This document shows, piece after piece, positions 59,606 through 62,500 of a DNA stretch of 62,500 nucleotides (position 1 is its first letter; each line of letters begins with the position of its first letter). The stretch spans positions 822,501-885,000 of the forward strand of contig NZ_CP080545.1 in assembly GCF_019550795.1 (NCBI RefSeq). The letters run 5' to 3'. A program made the translations under genes and the position numbers. This DNA is from Paenibacillus sp. sptzw28. Its GTDB lineage: Bacteria; Bacillota; Bacilli; Paenibacillales; Paenibacillaceae. The notes under the pieces are model-generated. The model was not told the origin of the DNA and did no database searches. It worked only from the letters and a program-made list of their open reading frames with translations.

Positions 59606-60232
59606 TCATTTAGCTTTCGGCTTTTTAACCTTCTCGTCAGGCTTCGGCTTAAGCTCTTCCTGAACCGCTTTTTTCAGCAGGTCCAGTATTTCGAGGCGGT
59701 ATATCGGACTGGCCAACGATTCCTGCATCATGGTCATCACTTGCTTGCGGTATTGCGTGCTTTGGAGCACTTCGAGGATCATTCTGTCCATTTCCGGGCT
59801 CTTCATAACTTTAATCAGGTCTTTCTGGTAAGAGGGATCCTTTAATAAATCCTTGTGAATTTGTTTATTTTGTTTGTTCACCGCTTTAGCAAATTCACCG
59901 GCAAAACGGGGATCGACCATTAGTCGTTCGATCACTTTGTTATATTCAGGCGATACGAGCGTGTCTTTCACGGCTATCTTTACCTGTTCCTGATCTTGGA
60001 CCGAAAGCAGCTTTGGGCCGGCGCCGCCACCCGACGCAAGCGCTGATTTCTGCAGAGCTTTATGCGCATCCTCGGTCTTAAGTATGTCGATCACCATTGA
60101 TTTCATGTCTTTATAGCTCATCTGTCCGCCTTGACCGCCTTGCCCGCCAGCAGGCTCGGCACCGCAGCTCGCTAGGACGAATGTCATTATAATGAGGATT
60201 GCCATCGAAATGTACCGTTTGAGCATATTCAC
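59606..60232 (-). CDS. gerD: Spore germination lipoprotein GerD
   Basis: GerD clusters germinant receptors in the spore inner membrane. The 208-residue protein has an N-terminal signal with lipobox LASC (lipidated C23) and a Gly/Gln-rich stretch. A long helical region follows, with MVIDILKTEDAHKAL, KDPSYQKDLIKVMKSPEMD and SLASPIYRLEILDLLKKA typical of GerD, and a Lys/Pro-rich tail. GTG (complement of 60230-60232) is chosen because AAAGGAG is five bases upstream; the ATG two codons later is possible. A longer frame from 60508 would run antisense into kbaA and is rejected. Confidence 0.93.
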   Translation of the reverse strand: MNMLKRYISMAILIIMTFVLASCGAEPAGGQGGQGGQMSYKDMKSMVIDILKTEDAHKALQKSALASGGGAGPKLLSVQDQEQVKIAVKDTLVSPEYNKVIERLMVDPRFAGEFAKAVNKQNKQIHKDLLKDPSYQKDLIKVMKSPEMDRMILEVLQSTQYRKQVMTMMQESLASPIYRLEILDLLKKAVQEELKPKPDEKVKKPKAK

Positions 60233-60431
60233 GCGTTCTCCTTTCTGTTGATGCGACGTGTTTAAATTAGTATGCGCATTGTTCATGGGATTATCATGGC
60301 CCTGGCGTAGCTTTTTGTAGTGGACGTGGTAAAATAAAGCTTGAATCAAACGCAGATCCGCATTCAGCCGTGAAGCATGGGAAGCGGCTGCGATAATGTC
60401 CGCAGAAAATGTTTGGGAGTGAACTTTATCC

Positions 60432-61061
60432 GTGAATTTAAGAAAATGGTTTTTCCTCTTTTGGAGCACAATGGCCGTAGGAGGAGTTGTGACGATGCTG
60501 GTCGGCACAATTATGCAGTGGACCGACCAGTCGTTCGGGTTTATGGGACTTCAAGCTGCCGGATTTAACGCCGTAATGATGGCGCTTGTAGGCCTGCTGT
60601 TCGGGGCATTCAGCCAGATGGGCTTTTTCGCCTATTTAACTTTGAACTACATTGCGCTCAGTGTTTTTCGCAAAAGTTATTTGTGGAATGCGCTTCAGGC
60701 GTACACCACCCTATTTGCACTGGGCGGACTTGGGTATATGCTTTATGAAAACCGGCAGAATCTCAACAGTTGGATGTTTTGGTCCCTGCCGATTGTCCTA
60801 GGCGCCGCTTCCTGGGTTGTGGCCTATTTTAAAGTGAAACAGACGAATGGCAATGCATTTGTTCCGACACTGTTTCTGCAGGTTGTCGTTACCATGCTTG
60901 AGGCTTGGCCCAGTCTGCAGGGGGAAGGGAGCAACACAAGCTCCATTGTCTTTATGATGGTTCCGATGTTTGTCTGTAATGCATATCAAATCATGTGGCT
61001 GCATCGCCTGGTCCGCAAAGAAACAACCGGCTCCGCAACGAATGCGAAGACGGCTGTATAG
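60432..61061 (+). CDS. kbaA: KinB-signalling pathway activation membrane protein KbaA
   Basis: In B. subtilis KbaA is needed for KinB to feed phosphate into the sporulation phosphorelay. The 209-residue protein has about six membrane helices and starts with LRKWFFLFWSTMAVGG. A short basic tail follows the last helix. The start is GTG 60432 with GGGAGTGA nine bases upstream. It is divergent from gerD and convergent with pdaB, leaving only 12 nt to the pdaB stop. Identity rests on overall resemblance and on cluster position. Confidence 0.9.
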   Translation: MNLRKWFFLFWSTMAVGGVVTMLVGTIMQWTDQSFGFMGLQAAGFNAVMMALVGLLFGAFSQMGFFAYLTLNYIALSVFRKSYLWNALQAYTTLFALGGLGYMLYENRQNLNSWMFWSLPIVLGAASWVVAYFKVKQTNGNAFVPTLFLQVVVTMLEAWPSLQGEGSNTSSIVFMMVPMFVCNAYQIMWLHRLVRKETTGSATNAKTAV

Positions 61062-61073
61062 AGGAGTCGCAAG

Positions 61074-61877
61074 TTAAAAACCGGCAGTTGCTTGCATTTG
61101 CTCGAACATAGCCGATTTGTCCTGAACTGTCTTGCCTTTCACTTCGGTTTGCACGATCATTTCTGAGACGGTGGCAAATTCATATCCTTTGGCGCGGAGC
61201 TGGTCGATAATCGCCGGTAAAGCGTCGTGGGTTTGCTTGACGGAATCGCTCGCATGCATAAGAATAATATCGCCCGGATGCGCCTTGCTTACAACACGAT
61301 TGATGATCTTGGATGTACCGATGTTCATCCAATCAAGCGAATCGGTGTCCCATTGAATGACCTTGTAATTTAATTGCTCTGCAATTCGAAGCACCCTTTT
61401 GTCGAAATCACCATTGGGCAAGCGGATTAAATTCGGAGCTTTTCCCGTCACTTGGGTTAATATCGTATGTGCTGTTTCGATTTGCTTGCGGATCTCGTCG
61501 TCGCTGTAAGTGCTGTAATTATCATGTTTATGCCCATGGCTGCCGATTTCAAATCCGTCCTGGACTATCCTCTTCACAATATCCTGATGCGCCTGTGCCC
61601 AAGGGGAAGAGAGGAAGAACGTTGCATCCTTCACATTTTTCTGCTTCAATACATCAAGAATCGGCTCCATCCGTTTGTCGCCCCAGCTAATATCGAATGT
61701 TAAGGCGACCATTTTCTTCTCCGTAGGCACGCTGTAAATCGCTGCCGGTTGTTCCGGGGCAAATACGGTAACATTGTCTTTTTCAGCATAAATGACACCC
61801 GCGGCAAAGATAATGCCTATACTGACCAGAAAATAACGTTTTATTTTCCGGCCGTTCATCACATAGAACATGTTCAT
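61074..61877 (-). CDS. pdaB: Polysaccharide deacetylase family sporulation protein PdaB
   Basis: PdaB is a carbohydrate esterase family 4 protein required for spore stability. The 267-residue protein has one N-terminal membrane anchor (about residues 14-31) and a NodB-like domain. The first motif reads TFDISWGD rather than the usual TFDDG, as in other PdaB proteins. The metal-binding histidines are in GSHGHKHDNYS; IRLPNGDFD and ILMHASD follow. The missing second aspartate may mean weak or altered activity. The ATG has AAAGGAG about twelve bases upstream, a rather long spacing. Confidence 0.92.
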   Translation of the reverse strand: MNMFYVMNGRKIKRYFLVSIGIIFAAGVIYAEKDNVTVFAPEQPAAIYSVPTEKKMVALTFDISWGDKRMEPILDVLKQKNVKDATFFLSSPWAQAHQDIVKRIVQDGFEIGSHGHKHDNYSTYSDDEIRKQIETAHTILTQVTGKAPNLIRLPNGDFDKRVLRIAEQLNYKVIQWDTDSLDWMNIGTSKIINRVVSKAHPGDIILMHASDSVKQTHDALPAIIDQLRAKGYEFATVSEMIVQTEVKGKTVQDKSAMFEQMQATAGF

Positions 61878-61992
61878 TCTGATTCGGCGCTCCTTTCTTA
61901 AATAGGGCTTGTTCTAGTACAATCTATGCTCGTACCAGTGACTTATTCGTACCAACCTAATAAAAAGTAGAGAATAAGAGGTGAGAGACCTG

Positions 61993-62500
61993 ATGTTTGC
62001 GCTGCGTGAAATTTTCGGACACCTCAAGACGATGCGCCATTATTTGATTTTCAGTGTGGTCATTATGCTGGCGGGTTTTGTTGTGGGCGCGACAAACTCG
62101 TCGTTTGATTCGTTTATCCAAGGTCAAATAGCCGGTCTGCGCCAAATGGCTGAATCCATTGAAGCCAATAATAACTCGACGTTATGGTTTATCGTTTTCA
62201 TCTTTTTCAATAATGCCATTAAGGCGATATTGGTTATGTATCTCGGCTCGTTACTTGGCATAGTGCCGTTCATATTTCTGACGATCAACGGTATGATGAT
62301 CGGCTATCTGGTCAGCAAAGCGTCTGAACAAGGCGGCGGCGTACTGTATACGCTTATTGTCAAAGGGCTTCTTCCCCACGGGATTCTCGAAATTCCTGCA
62401 ATTATTATTGCCTGTGCATACGGTTTTCGATTCGGTAAAATAATGCTTCAAGGGCTGGGAGCGTTGTTCGTTAGAAAAATCGGCTGGGGCAAAGAACTCG
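61993..62500 (+). CDS. SpoIIM-family (DUF95) membrane protein, 3' truncated by window end
   Basis: The first 169 codons are visible and open to the end of the window, starting MFALREIFGHLKTMRHYLIF. The sequence has about four hydrophobic helices and the SpoIIM-like segments FIFFNNAIKAIL and GLLPHGILEIPAII. SpoIIM itself is part of the mother-cell engulfment complex with SpoIID and SpoIIP. This gene may be a SpoIIM-like paralogue rather than true SpoIIM, which normally lies elsewhere. ATG 61993 has GAGGTGAG seven bases upstream. It is divergent from pdaB. Confidence 0.88.
   Translation, partial: MFALREIFGHLKTMRHYLIFSVVIMLAGFVVGATNSSFDSFIQGQIAGLRQMAESIEANNNSTLWFIVFIFFNNAIKAILVMYLGSLLGIVPFIFLTINGMMIGYLVSKASEQGGGVLYTLIVKGLLPHGILEIPAIIIACAYGFRFGKIMLQGLGALFVRKIGWGKEL

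Noticed and set aside
60233..60508. A 92-residue N-terminal extension of GerD
   Set aside because: It would overlap kbaA in antisense and hide the lipoprotein signal, which must be at the N-terminus.

Overview
The window looks like the chromosomal rrn / str-S10-spc-alpha region of an endospore-forming, low-to-moderate-GC Gram-positive bacterium, most likely a member of Paenibacillaceae (Paenibacillus or a close relative). This rests on gene order (ctsR-mcsA-mcsB-clpC-radA-disA through sigH, the rpoBC and ribosomal protein superoperon, cwlD-salA-gerD-kbaA-pdaB), on Firmicute-type proteins (CtsR, McsB, SigH, GerD, KbaA), on strong SD sequences, and on Firmicute cis-elements (T-box, L10 leader, L13 leader, CtsR box). 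The genus is inferred, not proven.

Layout. 1-1250: 3' part of a 23S rRNA gene, a 5S rRNA gene and a terminator. 1441-6254: CtsR-controlled proteolysis operon ctsR-mcsA-mcsB-clpC. 6357-12851: radA, disA, pssA, a small reverse-strand conserved gene, the PIN/TRAM membrane protein gene yacL, and the isoprenoid genes ispD-ispF. 12890-18699: gltX, a Cys T-box leader, then cysE-cysS-mrnC-rlmB-rae1. 18989-24343: sigH, rpmG-secE-nusG, rplK-rplA, rplJ-rplL with an attenuator leader, and rsmC. 24362-32635: rpoB-rpoC and an L7Ae-family gene. 32775-37216: rpsL-rpsG-fusA-tuf. 37601-53120: the S10-spc-alpha superoperon from rpsJ to rplQ, including secY, adk, map, infA and rpoA. 53518-55367: truA, and rplM-rpsI behind an L13-type leader. 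55393-57344: an assimilatory sulfate pair cysH-sat. 57462-62500: sporulation and germination genes cwlD, salA, gerD (reverse), kbaA, pdaB (reverse) and a truncated SpoIIM-family gene.

Most of the window is core information processing: RNA polymerase subunits, transcription factors, about 35 ribosomal proteins, translation factors, the SecYE translocon and protein quality control. A sulfur thread runs through it: sulfate activation and reduction (sat, cysH), serine acetylation (cysE) and tRNA-Cys charging (cysS).

The most unusual sequence is a family of tandem hairpin-forming units (65-66 bp at two loci, about 41 bp at a third). Each array abuts the Shine-Dalgarno sequence of a different core gene (rlmB, rsmC, rplO). 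The arms change together between loci, which suggests selection on, or mobility of, a structured 5'-UTR element. Also notable are candidate leaders before rpsJ and rplA, a 380-nt structured gap after tuf, the absence of ecfA1-ecfA2-ecfT between rplQ and truA, and an extremely GC-rich Ala/Gly linker in SalA.
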